DNA of 32,684 nt from Candidatus Woesearchaeota archaeon (GTDB lineage Archaea > Nanobdellota > Nanobdellia > Woesearchaeales > UBA10216), in contig JACPTE010000027.1 in assembly GCA_016192945.1 (NCBI GenBank), forward strand, positions 1 through 32,684, read 5' to 3'. Shown here in pieces: positions 8,359-15,558 of the stretch (position 1 is its first letter; the number at the start of each line of letters is the position of its first letter). A program made the translations under genes and the position numbers. The notes below the pieces were generated by a model. The model was given only the letters and a program-made list of their open reading frames with translations, searched no databases and was not told the origin of the DNA.

Positions 8359-8853
8359 CTACTGCTCGCTTGTTTTTGCCCTGTCGCTGTCCATTATGTT
8401 TTCCACCATATCCATGTCTTTCGGGAACTCCCTTCCCCTGTGGTGGACTCTCTTGCTGAAATTGCCTATTCCAAAGGCCTTGACAACGTATTCAACTGTC
8501 CTTTCTATGTCAAAGCTCTTGCATGAGTAGATATCAAAGGTCAAAAACCTCTTCTCAGGGTAAGTGTGTATGCTTATGTGGGATTCTGCTATTATCACTA
8601 CGCCGCTGAACCCCCTGTCTTCAGGCTTGTCCTTCCCGTCATAGTAAAGGATGTATGGGGGCATGATTTTGGTCATGCCTATCATTCCCGGAAGGGTGTC
8701 AAGCAGCCCGTACAGGAAATTCATGTCATCCAGCTTCCTGGAGTCGCATTCATACCCATCCAATGTTAAATGGGGGCCGAATCCGAACTTGACTCCGAAT
8801 TTTCCTCTTTTTGAAGTTTGTTTATCAGAAGTTTTTTCTTCAGTTAAAGACAT
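8359..8853 (-). CDS. speD: S-adenosylmethionine decarboxylase proenzyme
   Basis: A 164-residue pyruvoyl-dependent decarboxylase that makes decarboxylated SAM, the aminopropyl donor for spermidine. The self-cleavage motif AESHISIHTYPE is present; Ser91 should become the pyruvoyl group after cleavage of the Glu90-Ser91 bond. The frame is open for 58 more codons upstream to 9027, but that part is a basic, low-complexity extension atypical of the family. The AGGTGAT ribosome site at 8863-8869 and an AT-rich box near 8890-8900 set the start at 8853. speB follows on the same strand. Confidence 0.93.
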   Translation of the reverse strand: MSLTEEKTSDKQTSKRGKFGVKFGFGPHLTLDGYECDSRKLDDMNFLYGLLDTLPGMIGMTKIMPPYILYYDGKDKPEDRGFSGVVIIAESHISIHTYPEKRFLTFDIYSCKSFDIERTVEYVVKAFGIGNFSKRVHHRGREFPKDMDMVENIMDSDRAKTSEQ

Positions 8854-8862
8854 CTGGTTATT

Positions 8863-8869
8863 ATCACCT
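8863..8869 (-). promoter_or_regulatory. Ribosome-binding site deciding the speD start
   Basis: AGGTGAT on the minus strand ends nine bases before the ATG at 8853. It matches the archaeal anti-Shine-Dalgarno sequence and rejects the 58-codon upstream extension. Confidence 0.65.
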
Positions 8870-9111
8870 GAACTTTTTTTATGATGAAACCTATATTTAA
8901 ACTTTTCTCTTTTCTTTTCAAAAAGTTTTTTTCTCGTCGGGGATTTTTTAAAACACAAATTGAAAACCAGCCCGGATTTCAGCCGTTTTTGGGCGTTTTT
9001 TTTGTCAAAAAGGGCCGGTTCATGCAAAAAACATGATTTGTCGTCGGGAGTTTGAAAATATCCTGATTTTTTCAGAAAAGTATTTATACAGCTTTAATCA
9101 TGGTGGTTGTG

Positions 9112-9570
9112 ATGAAAATTTCAAGAGACACGCCGCTTGCCGAGATAACACTTAGAAAATATGAAAGGCCTTCCAATATCAGGGAAAGGGAGCTGGTCAA
9201 GAAATTATGCCTGACGCTCGGCCTTCTCCAGCCCGGCGACTCAAGGGATGTTGTTGTTGATGTTCTTCACGTGCTCCTGAAGCAGCGCAGGGCGAAGAGG
9301 CTTGTTTCCTGCAGCGAGATTGAGAGGAAGGTGGTTTTGAACAGGAAAATGCACAGGCTTCCCATGCTCGGCATAGCATCATCAAACATCAGGAGGCAGC
9401 TGAAGAGGCTGAAGGAGCTGTTTATTGTTGAAAAGGTGAAGGGCCTGTACAGGATAACAGAGTTCATGCCGCTGGGCGAGATTTATGACGCCAAACTGGA
9501 GAAATTCCTGCTTCAGAGCATTGTCCAGAGGGCCAGGGAGTATTTTTCGCGGATAGATGAAGCTTTCTGA
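9112..9570 (+). CDS. Winged-helix-like putative regulator
   Basis: A 152-residue protein of no recognised named family. It starts with a conserved-looking MKISRDTPLAEITLRKYERP stretch, then a helical region (RERELVKKLCLTLGLLQPG). A winged-helix-like middle follows (VVVDVLHVLLKQRRAKR, then SSNIRRQLKRLKELFIVEKVKG) with a YRI beta wing. This suggests DNA binding. An ATG at 9100 is in frame, but GGTGG lies just before the ATG at 9112, and TATTTATA at 9081-9088 is ~27 bp upstream of it. Its target is unknown. Confidence 0.6.
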   Translation: MKISRDTPLAEITLRKYERPSNIRERELVKKLCLTLGLLQPGDSRDVVVDVLHVLLKQRRAKRLVSCSEIERKVVLNRKMHRLPMLGIASSNIRRQLKRLKELFIVEKVKGLYRITEFMPLGEIYDAKLEKFLLQSIVQRAREYFSRIDEAF

Positions 9571-9596
9571 CATGAGCTTACCGACGATAAAACGCA

Positions 9597-9610
9597 AACT
9601 TTATATATAA
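9597..9610 (+). promoter_or_regulatory. TATA-like box upstream of the tandem-repeat protein
   Basis: AACTTTATATATAA fits a strong archaeal TATA box. Transcription would start near 9635, leaving a ~50-nt leader that contains a GGGGGG ribosome site. A real leader is unusual in this window, where most single genes look leaderless. Confidence 0.5.
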
Positions 9611-9683
9611 CCATTCCCCCAGATTGAGAGGAAAACAAACTTTTTTTCCGAGAGTAAAAAGAAGTGAAAGGGGGGAATGCTAA

Positions 9684-9932
9684 ATGGCAGAAAAAGTTGC
9701 AAAAGTAGGCGTTAGGAAGGAGAAGGGATACCTTTACTTCGTTGACAAAAAGGGAAATGTTTCCCGCGCCAGGATGGCAAGGGGCGGGGGAAAGAAGGGA
9801 AGGCAAAAGCAGGAAGTAGTCGCCAAGCCAGGCGTTAGGAAGGAAAAGGGATACCTTTACTTCATTGACGGGAAGGGCGACGTCTCCAGGGCAAGGATGT
9901 CCCGTGGAGGAAAGAGGAGAAAGAGAAGGTAG
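9684..9932 (+). CDS. Basic tandem-repeat protein, 82 residues
   Basis: The product consists of two copies of a ~26-residue unit of the form GVRKEKGYLYFVDKKGNVSR, each followed by a short RARM and a glycine/lysine linker, with a KRRKRR tail. It is strongly basic and probably forms two beta hairpins. I do not recognise a functional family. The charge suggests nucleic-acid or ribosome binding. A strong TATA box, a ~50-nt leader with a G-rich ribosome site and a T-rich terminator-like tract suggest an independently and perhaps highly expressed gene. No cysteine or histidine metal site is present. Confidence 0.75.
   Translation: MAEKVAKVGVRKEKGYLYFVDKKGNVSRARMARGGGKKGRQKQEVVAKPGVRKEKGYLYFIDGKGDVSRARMSRGGKRRKRR
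9708..9907 (+). repeat. Direct repeat: two ~77-bp copies, 123-bp period
   Basis: Copy one (9708-9784) and copy two (9831-9907) are highly similar at DNA level. Both start GGCGTTAGGAAGGA and share GGGATACCTTTACTTC. They encode the two protein units of the 82-residue gene. Near-identity at synonymous positions suggests a recent duplication or gene conversion. Confidence 0.85.
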
Positions 9933-9964
9933 TTTTTTTCCCTTATTCTTTTATTTTTATATTA
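9933..9964 (+). terminator. T-rich terminator-like tract
   Basis: Right after the stop codon the plus strand has a run of seven T, then further T-rich stretches, typical of intrinsic archaeal termination. It separates this gene from the convergent rpe gene. Confidence 0.45.
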
Positions 9965-10612
9965 TTATTGCTTCCCCTTTAGGCTTTTTATTGCAGCTAT
10001 CGGGTCTTTACTGTTGAATATGTAAGAGCCTGCCACCAGTATGTCTGCCCCTGCAGCTGTAGCCTTTTTTGCAGTTTCAGCGTTTATGCCGCCGTCAACC
10101 TCCACTTCTGCCTGCAGCCCCCTCTCCCTTATCAGTTCCTTGAGCTTCCTTATCTTCGGGAGCATGGACTCTATGAATTTCTGCCCTCCAAAGCCGGGGT
10201 TTACAGTCATTACAAGAACCTGGTCAACCTCTTCAAGTACGTATTCTATTGCTGAAACTGGGGTTGACGGGTTCAGGGATACGCCTGGTTTTTTGTCCAT
10301 GCCCCTTATCCTGTTCAGCGTGCGGTGTATGTGCCTGTCTGCTTCTATATGGACTGTGATTATGTCAGCCCCTGACTTTGCGAAGTCTTCAATGAACTCA
10401 GAAGGGTTGCTAATCATGAGGTGCGCCTCTATTGGCAGCCTGGTTGACCTCCTGACAGCCTGCAGGACTGCTGGCCCGCAGGTGATGTTGGGCACGAAAT
10501 GCCCGTCCATCACGTCAAAATGAATCTGGTCTGAGTATTTCTCAACAAGCTTAACCTGTTCCCCCAGCCTGGAGAAGTCCGCGGACAGCAGGGAAGGCGA
10601 TACTTTAGCCAT
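9965..10612 (-). CDS. rpe: Ribulose-phosphate 3-epimerase
   Basis: A 215-residue TIM-barrel enzyme interconverting ribulose-5-phosphate and xylulose-5-phosphate. Metal and catalytic residues are present: His31, Asp33 and Asp36 in HFDVMDGHFVP, His64 in EAHLM, and Asp173 in EVDGGI. The phosphate-binding MTVNPGFGGQKF loop and GAD..VAGS segment are intact. Length is normal. It starts 25.5 bp from the centre of a palindromic TATA box shared with divergent uppS, so its mRNA should be leaderless. Confidence 0.95.
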   Translation of the reverse strand: MAKVSPSLLSADFSRLGEQVKLVEKYSDQIHFDVMDGHFVPNITCGPAVLQAVRRSTRLPIEAHLMISNPSEFIEDFAKSGADIITVHIEADRHIHRTLNRIRGMDKKPGVSLNPSTPVSAIEYVLEEVDQVLVMTVNPGFGGQKFIESMLPKIRKLKELIRERGLQAEVEVDGGINAETAKKATAAGADILVAGSYIFNSKDPIAAIKSLKGKQ

Positions 10613-10631
10613 GTTGCGGCTTTACGATAAC

Positions 10632-10643
10632 TTATTTAAATAA
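10632..10643. promoter_or_regulatory. Shared palindromic TATA box, rpe / uppS divergent promoter
   Basis: TTATTTAAATAA is a perfect 12-bp palindrome centred at 10637.5. The rpe ATG (10612, minus) and the uppS ATG (10663, plus) are each exactly 25.5 bp from that centre. One TATA element could therefore direct leaderless transcription both ways. Confidence 0.65.
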
Positions 10644-10662
10644 TTGTTGATTAGCCTGTTTT

Positions 10663-11355
10663 ATGTCTCTGAGGCACATTGCTGTGATTCTTGATGGGAA
10701 CAGGAGGTTTGCCAGAAAAACGGGTTCAGACCCCTTGAAGGGCCACGAGTATGGCGCTGAAAAGGTAAGGGAGCTTCTCAGGTGGCTCAAGGAGCTGGGC
10801 ATAAGGGAAGTTACATTATATGTCCTTTCCACAGAGAACCTTAAAAGAACGCCCAATGAGGTGGCTGCCCTGATGTCAGTATTCAGGAATTCCCTGAAAA
10901 AGGCAGTGCAGGATGATACGCTAAAGGAGAACAGGATAAGGATAAGGTTTATTGGAAGGCTTGAGATTCTCCCGAAGGATGTCCAGCTGGAGATGAGGGA
11001 GCTTATGGAGCAGACAAAAAGCTATTCTGATTACATAGTCAACCTGGCAGTTGCTTATGGGGGAAAGGCAGAGATAGTGGACGCTGCCAGGAAGTTTGCA
11101 GGAGATGTCAGCAAGGGAGCGGTTTCAATTAACAGCCTTGACGAGGAGGCTTTTTCAGGGTATCTTTACATGCCTGATGAGCCTGATTTGCTTATAAGGC
11201 CCGGCGGGGAATGCAGGCTCAGCAATTTCCTTCCGTGGCAGCTTGCCTATTCTGAGCTGATATTCCTTGACAAGCTGTGGCCTGAACTTACAAGGCAGGA
11301 TGTGGTTGGCTGCATTGAGGAATTCGAGAGAAGGGAGAGAAGGTTTGGAAAATAA
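10663..11355 (+). CDS. uppS: cis-Prenyltransferase (undecaprenyl/polyprenyl diphosphate synthase)
   Basis: A 230-residue cis-prenyltransferase that extends an allylic diphosphate with isopentenyl units. In archaea this yields the polyprenyl (dolichol-type) carrier for glycosylation. Catalytic Asp11 lies in VILDGNRRFA, where the usual tryptophan is Phe. The C-terminal substrate motif RPGGECRLSNFLPWQLAYSE matches the family. The start is leaderless from the shared promoter at 10632-10643. The TAA stop abuts, with no spacer, the stop codon of the convergent membrane-protein gene. Confidence 0.93.
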   Translation: MSLRHIAVILDGNRRFARKTGSDPLKGHEYGAEKVRELLRWLKELGIREVTLYVLSTENLKRTPNEVAALMSVFRNSLKKAVQDDTLKENRIRIRFIGRLEILPKDVQLEMRELMEQTKSYSDYIVNLAVAYGGKAEIVDAARKFAGDVSKGAVSINSLDEEAFSGYLYMPDEPDLLIRPGGECRLSNFLPWQLAYSELIFLDKLWPELTRQDVVGCIEEFERRERRFGK

Positions 11356-12021
11356 TTACAATCCCTTCTTTAGCTGCTTTATGATTCCCTTTGCCTCTTC
11401 CTTCATGGCGAGCCCGAATCCCAGCCCAACTGCTATGGCGAGCCCGATTGAAAGCCCTGCAACTAAAATCAGTGTTGTTGATGATGCCAGGCTTACATCA
11501 ATGCCTATCTGGTTGAGGGCTGTCAGCATCACGAATATTATCAGGAACCATCTTGTTGCTGCGCTGAAAGCCCTGACTCCCTTCCTCCTGGCGTGGAGCA
11601 TCCTGTCTGCCAGGTAGTCTGTTATTATCAGGCCTGCAAGCACTATGATTATTGCGATTATCAGGCCAGGTATCCATCTTGCAAAGTCTTTAAGGAATGT
11701 TGAGAGCACGCCCAGCCTCATAAGCTCTGCTGCCGGGACTATGAACAGGGCCACTATGTACCATTTCAGGAGCGCCCCGATGAGATTTGAAACGCTTATG
11801 AACCCTATTGAGTGGGCAACGCCTGCCTTTCTTATCTGGTCGTCAAGCTTTAAGTGCTCAAGGAACTTGTGGAGAAGGTATCCGAAGGCCATCCCGACAA
11901 TGTAGCCAATTGCTATCACGAGAAGCCCGCCTATGATTCCGGGGATTATTGTAACAAACTTGTCCCAGAGAATTACCAGGGGATCAAGGAGCGCGTTTCC
12001 TGTATTCTGGAGAAAAGACAT
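11356..12021 (-). CDS. MscS-like conserved TM-helix membrane protein
   Basis: A 221-residue integral membrane protein with about five hydrophobic segments (near residues 25-50, 76-100, 118-140, 155-172 and 182-206). The repeated glycine-rich helices (PGIIGGLLVIAIGYIVG and PGLIIAIIIVLAGLIITDYL) match the conserved TM-helix repeat found in small mechanosensitive-channel-related proteins. The beta domain of full MscS is absent, so channel function is uncertain. GAGGTGAT sits just before the ATG, and a TATA-like box lies near 12055-12070. It is downstream of the lon gene on the same strand but probably separately transcribed. Confidence 0.65.
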   Translation of the reverse strand: MSFLQNTGNALLDPLVILWDKFVTIIPGIIGGLLVIAIGYIVGMAFGYLLHKFLEHLKLDDQIRKAGVAHSIGFISVSNLIGALLKWYIVALFIVPAAELMRLGVLSTFLKDFARWIPGLIIAIIIVLAGLIITDYLADRMLHARRKGVRAFSAATRWFLIIFVMLTALNQIGIDVSLASSTTLILVAGLSIGLAIAVGLGFGLAMKEEAKGIIKQLKKGL

Positions 12022-12093
12022 TAAATCACCTCTTTTTCAGAAGGCTGGACTGAAAATTATAAATAGTTTTCTTACTATTATATAGTGGAGAAC

Positions 12094-13470
12094 TTACTTG
12101 TTGCTTAAGCTGGGGGCAATCCTTTTAAGAACTGCCTCATTGCCCTTCCAGTCAAGGGCCTCTTTAAGAACCTCAATTATGTTGTCAACAGGAATTATCC
12201 TGATTTTTGCTGCATCATTGCTGTCCACTATTATGTCCTTGAGGTTTGTCCTGGGCACAATTACATTCTTTATTCCTGCCTCTATTGCAGCCTCTACCTT
12301 TGATGACACCCCCCCGACTGGAAGCACTTCTCCCCTTACTGAAAGGCTTCCTGTCATTGCGTATTCCTGCTTTACAGGTATTCCCTTAAGTGCAGAGATG
12401 ATTGAGGTTGCTACTGCGATGCTTGCAGAGTCGCCCTCAACACCCTCCCCATATGTCTGGAGGAACTGGACGTAAATATCCCTGGTCTTCCTTATGTCCT
12501 CGCCGAAGTATTTCTTGATTATTGCTGACACGTTGAGTATGGCCTCCTTGGCTATTTCGCCCAGCTTCCCTGTTGCTATGATATCCTTCGCCTCGCCTCC
12601 TGGAGTGACTTCCGCCTCTATGGGCATTATCAGCCCTGAGTAGGATGTGCCGCTTCCAATCACCGCAAGTCCATTTACCCTTCCTACCTTTTTCCCTGCT
12701 GTTATTATCACTTCGTACTCTTTCCTGTGCTCTATTATCTTGTCTGCTATCTGCTGCTCAAGCGTCCTTGCAATGTTTTTAGCATTCTTGACGTGTTTCT
12801 TCTCAACAAGCTTTGCGCCCTCCTCTGCTGCGAGGTCGCCTGCCGCCCTCACAAGCCCGCCCAGCTCCCTCAAGTGCAATGTAAGGTGGCCTTTCCTGTT
12901 TGCAGCTCTTCTTGCCGCAATGATTATCTCTTCAACAGCATCCCTTGTGAAGTGGGGAATCTTCTTGTCCTTCGTAACCTCCTGCGCAACAAAGTGGGCT
13001 ATTTTTTCCCTGTTTTCATCTGTGTCAGGCATTGTTTCCTTCATGAAAACCTCGTATCCGTAGCCCCTTACCCTGGACCTGAGCGCGGGGTGCATGTTCC
13101 TTATGGTTTCTACGTTGCCTGCTGCAACCAGTATGAAGTTGCACGGCACAGGCTCTGTCCTTACCATTGCGCCTGCTGACCTTTCGCTCTGCCCTGTGAT
13201 TGAGTATTTCCCCTCCTGAAGCGCTGTGAGCAGTTCCTGCTGTGTTGATGGCTGTAGTGTTGCAACCTCGTCTATGAACAGGACGCCCATGTTTGCCTTG
13301 TGAATCATCCCGGCAACCACCCGCTCATGTGCAGGAGTTCCCAGTCCGCCTGAGTTTTTACACAGGATTCCGTTGGCTATGAGGTTCCCCGAACTTGTGG
13401 TGATGTTGTAGAGCTTTCCCTTGTAGTGTACCTCTTCCTTTTTTACGATTTTTTGTTTTTCTAGTATCAT
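12094..13470 (-). CDS. lonB: LonB protease, C-terminal part with intein C-fragment
   Basis: 458 residues. Residues 1-39 are an intein C-fragment ending GILCKN, followed by Ser40, the first C-extein residue. The rest is Lon[13 protein letters not shown], Walker [11 protein letters not shown], sensor/arginine-finger region [11 protein letters not shown], and the Lon protease domain. The catalytic dyad is Ser348 in [10 protein letters not shown] and Lys391 in [10 protein letters not shown]; the 43-residue gap equals that of known Lon enzymes. The ATG is in the same frame as the preceding gene and lies three bases past its TGA, fitting termination-reinitiation. Alone it lacks Walker A and membrane anchors, so it must be joined to the upstream product. 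Confidence 0.92.
   Translation of the reverse strand: MILEKQKIVKKEEVHYKGKLYNITTSSGNLIANGILCKNSGGLGTPAHERVVAGMIHKANMGVLFIDEVATLQPSTQQELLTALQEGKYSITGQSERSAGAMVRTEPVPCNFILVAAGNVETIRNMHPALRSRVRGYGYEVFMKETMPDTDENREKIAHFVAQEVTKDKKIPHFTRDAVEEIIIAARRAANRKGHLTLHLRELGGLVRAAGDLAAEEGAKLVEKKHVKNAKNIARTLEQQIADKIIEHRKEYEVIITAGKKVGRVNGLAVIGSGTSYSGLIMPIEAEVTPGGEAKDIIATGKLGEIAKEAILNVSAIIKKYFGEDIRKTRDIYVQFLQTYGEGVEGDSASIAVATSIISALKGIPVKQEYAMTGSLSVRGEVLPVGGVSSKVEAAIEAGIKNVIVPRTNLKDIIVDSNDAAKIRIIPVDNIIEVLKEALDWKGNEAVLKRIAPSLSNK
13354..13470 (-). mobile_element. Intein C-fragment of LonB (IntC, 39 residues)
   Basis: It has the block F/G shape: [19 protein letters not shown] followed by Ser as +1 nucleophile. Asn39 would cyclise to release the C-extein. 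The penultimate residue is Lys instead of the usual His, and the block F His is replaced, so chemistry may be slow or altered. The length is that of a typical split-intein C-fragment. Confidence 0.85.
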
Positions 13471-13473
13471 TTT

Positions 13474-15522
13474 TCAGTTGAAATCTTCATTTAAGATATA
13501 ATAAAGCGCTTTGGGTGTTAGTTTCAGTATTCTCATTGCTGACTCGGCCCCGTAGCCTCTTGAAGTTAAATCATTGAATTTGTCTTTTTTGATCGTGGCA
13601 AACTCACTTATTGCATTATTCAATTTTATTTTTTTATGGTTGCAATAGTTCATTTTCACATTCTTGATAAAATTGACAACATTTTCGAATTTTATTGAAA
13701 TCATTAATCTGAACAGGAATAAATCCTCATTATTGGTTTTTCTCTTTATTAGCGATGTCGAATTGATGCCTTTTTCGGCAAGGTATTTTCTTATTTTATT
13801 AAAAAACAATCGCCGGTTTTCATCTAGTTTTTCTGTGCCTGTAATTGCCAAATCAAGCGTTTGTAGCCTGTTTCTTTGTTTGTGCACTTTAGGCACTCCA
13901 AGCTCGCTGCCAAAGAATGAACCGTAAAACTCATCCTGTAATGTTTCGTTCAGGCTTATCCATAACGGAATGTTTAGCTCAAGGCTGGTTTTGTTTCCTT
14001 TTGGAGCTCCCAAAGCGAGAAAAAACCTTATGATATTTCGGTTTGTGTTCTGATAGCACCAAGAATGTCCTTTTTCTCCACATTCTATAATCCTGCTGTT
14101 TAAATGAATTTCATCACCGAAAACGGTTTTCAGGTCATTTCCAAATTCCATGACTGCTTCCTTTTCCATGCTTGAAAGAAAAATGCCATTTAAGTTTTTG
14201 AAGATTCCTCCATCACCAAAGGTCGCTCCAAGAATTTTTGAGATAGTTTGTGTTCGTTTATCTTCACATTTCAACGGCAGCAGGCCTTTGTCTTTCAGCC
14301 AGCGTATTGTTTGTATGGGAACAGGAATATGCCTGCCTTGGTGCCACCATCTTGTTTTTCCTGTTTTTTGTCCCATTGATTTTGCTATTTTTTTATAGCC
14401 CCATAACGGGTTTTGTGATTTGATGTCCAAATATTGGTAATATAAGCTGCATTGTTCCTGCTGTCTGGAATCGTACGTTTTGATTATCCCTTTTTCATCA
14501 ATTATTATGTCTTCTGATTTTGTGATTACTTCCTGCCCTGTTTTTATTTTTCCTGCTTCAACGAATGACGTTTTTCCATTTTCGTTAACAGCTATTTTGT
14601 GTTCAGGTGTCACGATTAATTCCTGATTTTGGGAGGTTTTTAGTTTGATCATTTTGCCGTCATAATCTTGCTTGTTGATTGACAAAACTTCTACGGGCGA
14701 AATTTTTCCTTTTGTTTCCCCCAAAATTGTAAGTTCTTCCTTATTAAGGAATATCGCCTCATACCCTTTCTTATTCCTTATTATTTCTTTTTTGTGTTTA
14801 TATTGAATATCCATGAATATTCTTTCAAGCAGCTGAGGCTTGAAGGCACCGCCCGATTTTTTATTAACGGCTGCATAGTAAAAACATTGAAAAGGGTCAT
14901 GAAGTACATCTCCCAGCAGCGCTCCTGCGTGAGCGCCTGTGGCATCAAAGAATGGCGATTGCTTCCTGCTGTGGTTATCCACAACCACCTTTGGCGCTTT
15001 CATCCTGCCATCAGCCTTTCTGCCCAGGTTCATGAACAGTATGAATGAAGCGAAGAACAGGAGCCCTCCAAAGAAGAATGCTATGAACATCAGCCCCCCG
15101 AGCAGATAGCCCCCGATTGCAGTATAGTGATTGAATGCCCATATCGGGGCTATCAGTGTTAAAATCATTATCACAATCATTATCATGTTCTGGAACCTGA
15201 ATACGTTTGCAGATTCGTAGCGTGACTTGTTGACAAGCTCCCTGCCCTGCCCTGCCGGCAAAGTCCTTATGAATGGCTGGTTTTCATCATTGGGGTTAGG
15301 GAATGCCACTACATCAACCAGCTTTTCCTTTGGAAGGAGCTCAGCAAGTGCCATTCCAAGCATTGACTTCCCGGTTCCAGGATCTCCGATAAGCAGCACG
15401 TGCCTTCTCTGCCTGGCTGCCTTCCTGATTATCCTTACAGCATCCTCCTGCCCTATGACCTGGTCAACAATCCTCGGAGAAACCTTTAGTTCAGCGGTTG
15501 TATTGAATTTATCGCCTGCCAT
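13474..15522 (-). CDS. lonB: LonB protease, N-terminal part with intein N-fragment and homing endonuclease
   Basis: 682 residues. 1-212 are the LonB N-extein: Walker A GDPGTGKS at 46-53, two membrane helices at about 112-165 that anchor archaeal LonB, and a segment ending GALLGDVLHDPFQ. Cys213 starts the intein, which runs to a TGA stop after Asn682. The intact enzyme would be an ATP-dependent membrane protease degrading damaged and regulatory proteins. GAGG lies four bases before the ATG, and a TATA-like box is centred ~27 bp upstream. The product has no Walker B or protease domain; those are in the next gene, in the same frame. Confidence 0.92.
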   Translation of the reverse strand: MAGDKFNTTAELKVSPRIVDQVIGQEDAVRIIRKAARQRRHVLLIGDPGTGKSMLGMALAELLPKEKLVDVVAFPNPNDENQPFIRTLPAGQGRELVNKSRYESANVFRFQNMIMIVIMILTLIAPIWAFNHYTAIGGYLLGGLMFIAFFFGGLLFFASFILFMNLGRKADGRMKAPKVVVDNHSRKQSPFFDATGAHAGALLGDVLHDPFQCFYYAAVNKKSGGAFKPQLLERIFMDIQYKHKKEIIRNKKGYEAIFLNKEELTILGETKGKISPVEVLSINKQDYDGKMIKLKTSQNQELIVTPEHKIAVNENGKTSFVEAGKIKTGQEVITKSEDIIIDEKGIIKTYDSRQQEQCSLYYQYLDIKSQNPLWGYKKIAKSMGQKTGKTRWWHQGRHIPVPIQTIRWLKDKGLLPLKCEDKRTQTISKILGATFGDGGIFKNLNGIFLSSMEKEAVMEFGNDLKTVFGDEIHLNSRIIECGEKGHSWCYQNTNRNIIRFFLALGAPKGNKTSLELNIPLWISLNETLQDEFYGSFFGSELGVPKVHKQRNRLQTLDLAITGTEKLDENRRLFFNKIRKYLAEKGINSTSLIKRKTNNEDLFLFRLMISIKFENVVNFIKNVKMNYCNHKKIKLNNAISEFATIKKDKFNDLTSRGYGAESAMRILKLTPKALYYILNEDFN
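13477..14886 (-). mobile_element. Intein N-fragment with LAGLIDADG endonuclease (470 residues)
   Basis: Protein residues 213-682. Cys213 is the splicing nucleophile; block B is TPEH at 305-308. A DOD/LAGLIDADG motif, ILGATFGDGGI, is at 430-440, and a degenerate second copy, FYGSFFGSELG, at 532-542. Helix-turn-helix-like segments lie at about 373-397 and 650-676. After Cys1 the sequence is FYYAAVNKKSGG, unlike usual block A. The stretch is visibly more AT-rich than the exteins, fitting horizontal acquisition. Confidence 0.85.
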
Positions 15523-15558
15523 ATTGCCTCGGGATATTGGTTTTGTATTTAAAACTAT

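Noticed and set aside
8854-9027. 58-residue N-terminal extension of SpeD
   Set aside because: The ribosome site at 8863-8869 and the family length point to the ATG at 8853; the extension is low-complexity and basic.
8881-9100. C/D-box-like RNA (ATGATGA at 8881)
   Set aside because: No matching D box or C'/D' pair at suitable spacing was found.
12647-13179. Plus-strand open frames opposite lonB
   Set aside because: These are shadows of the LonB coding frame, with no promoter, ribosome site or family resemblance.
13474-13476. UGA as a reassigned codon in this organism
   Set aside because: UGA ends several normal genes here, for example those ending at 9570, 21989 and 23524, so general reassignment is unlikely. 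Local readthrough stays possible.
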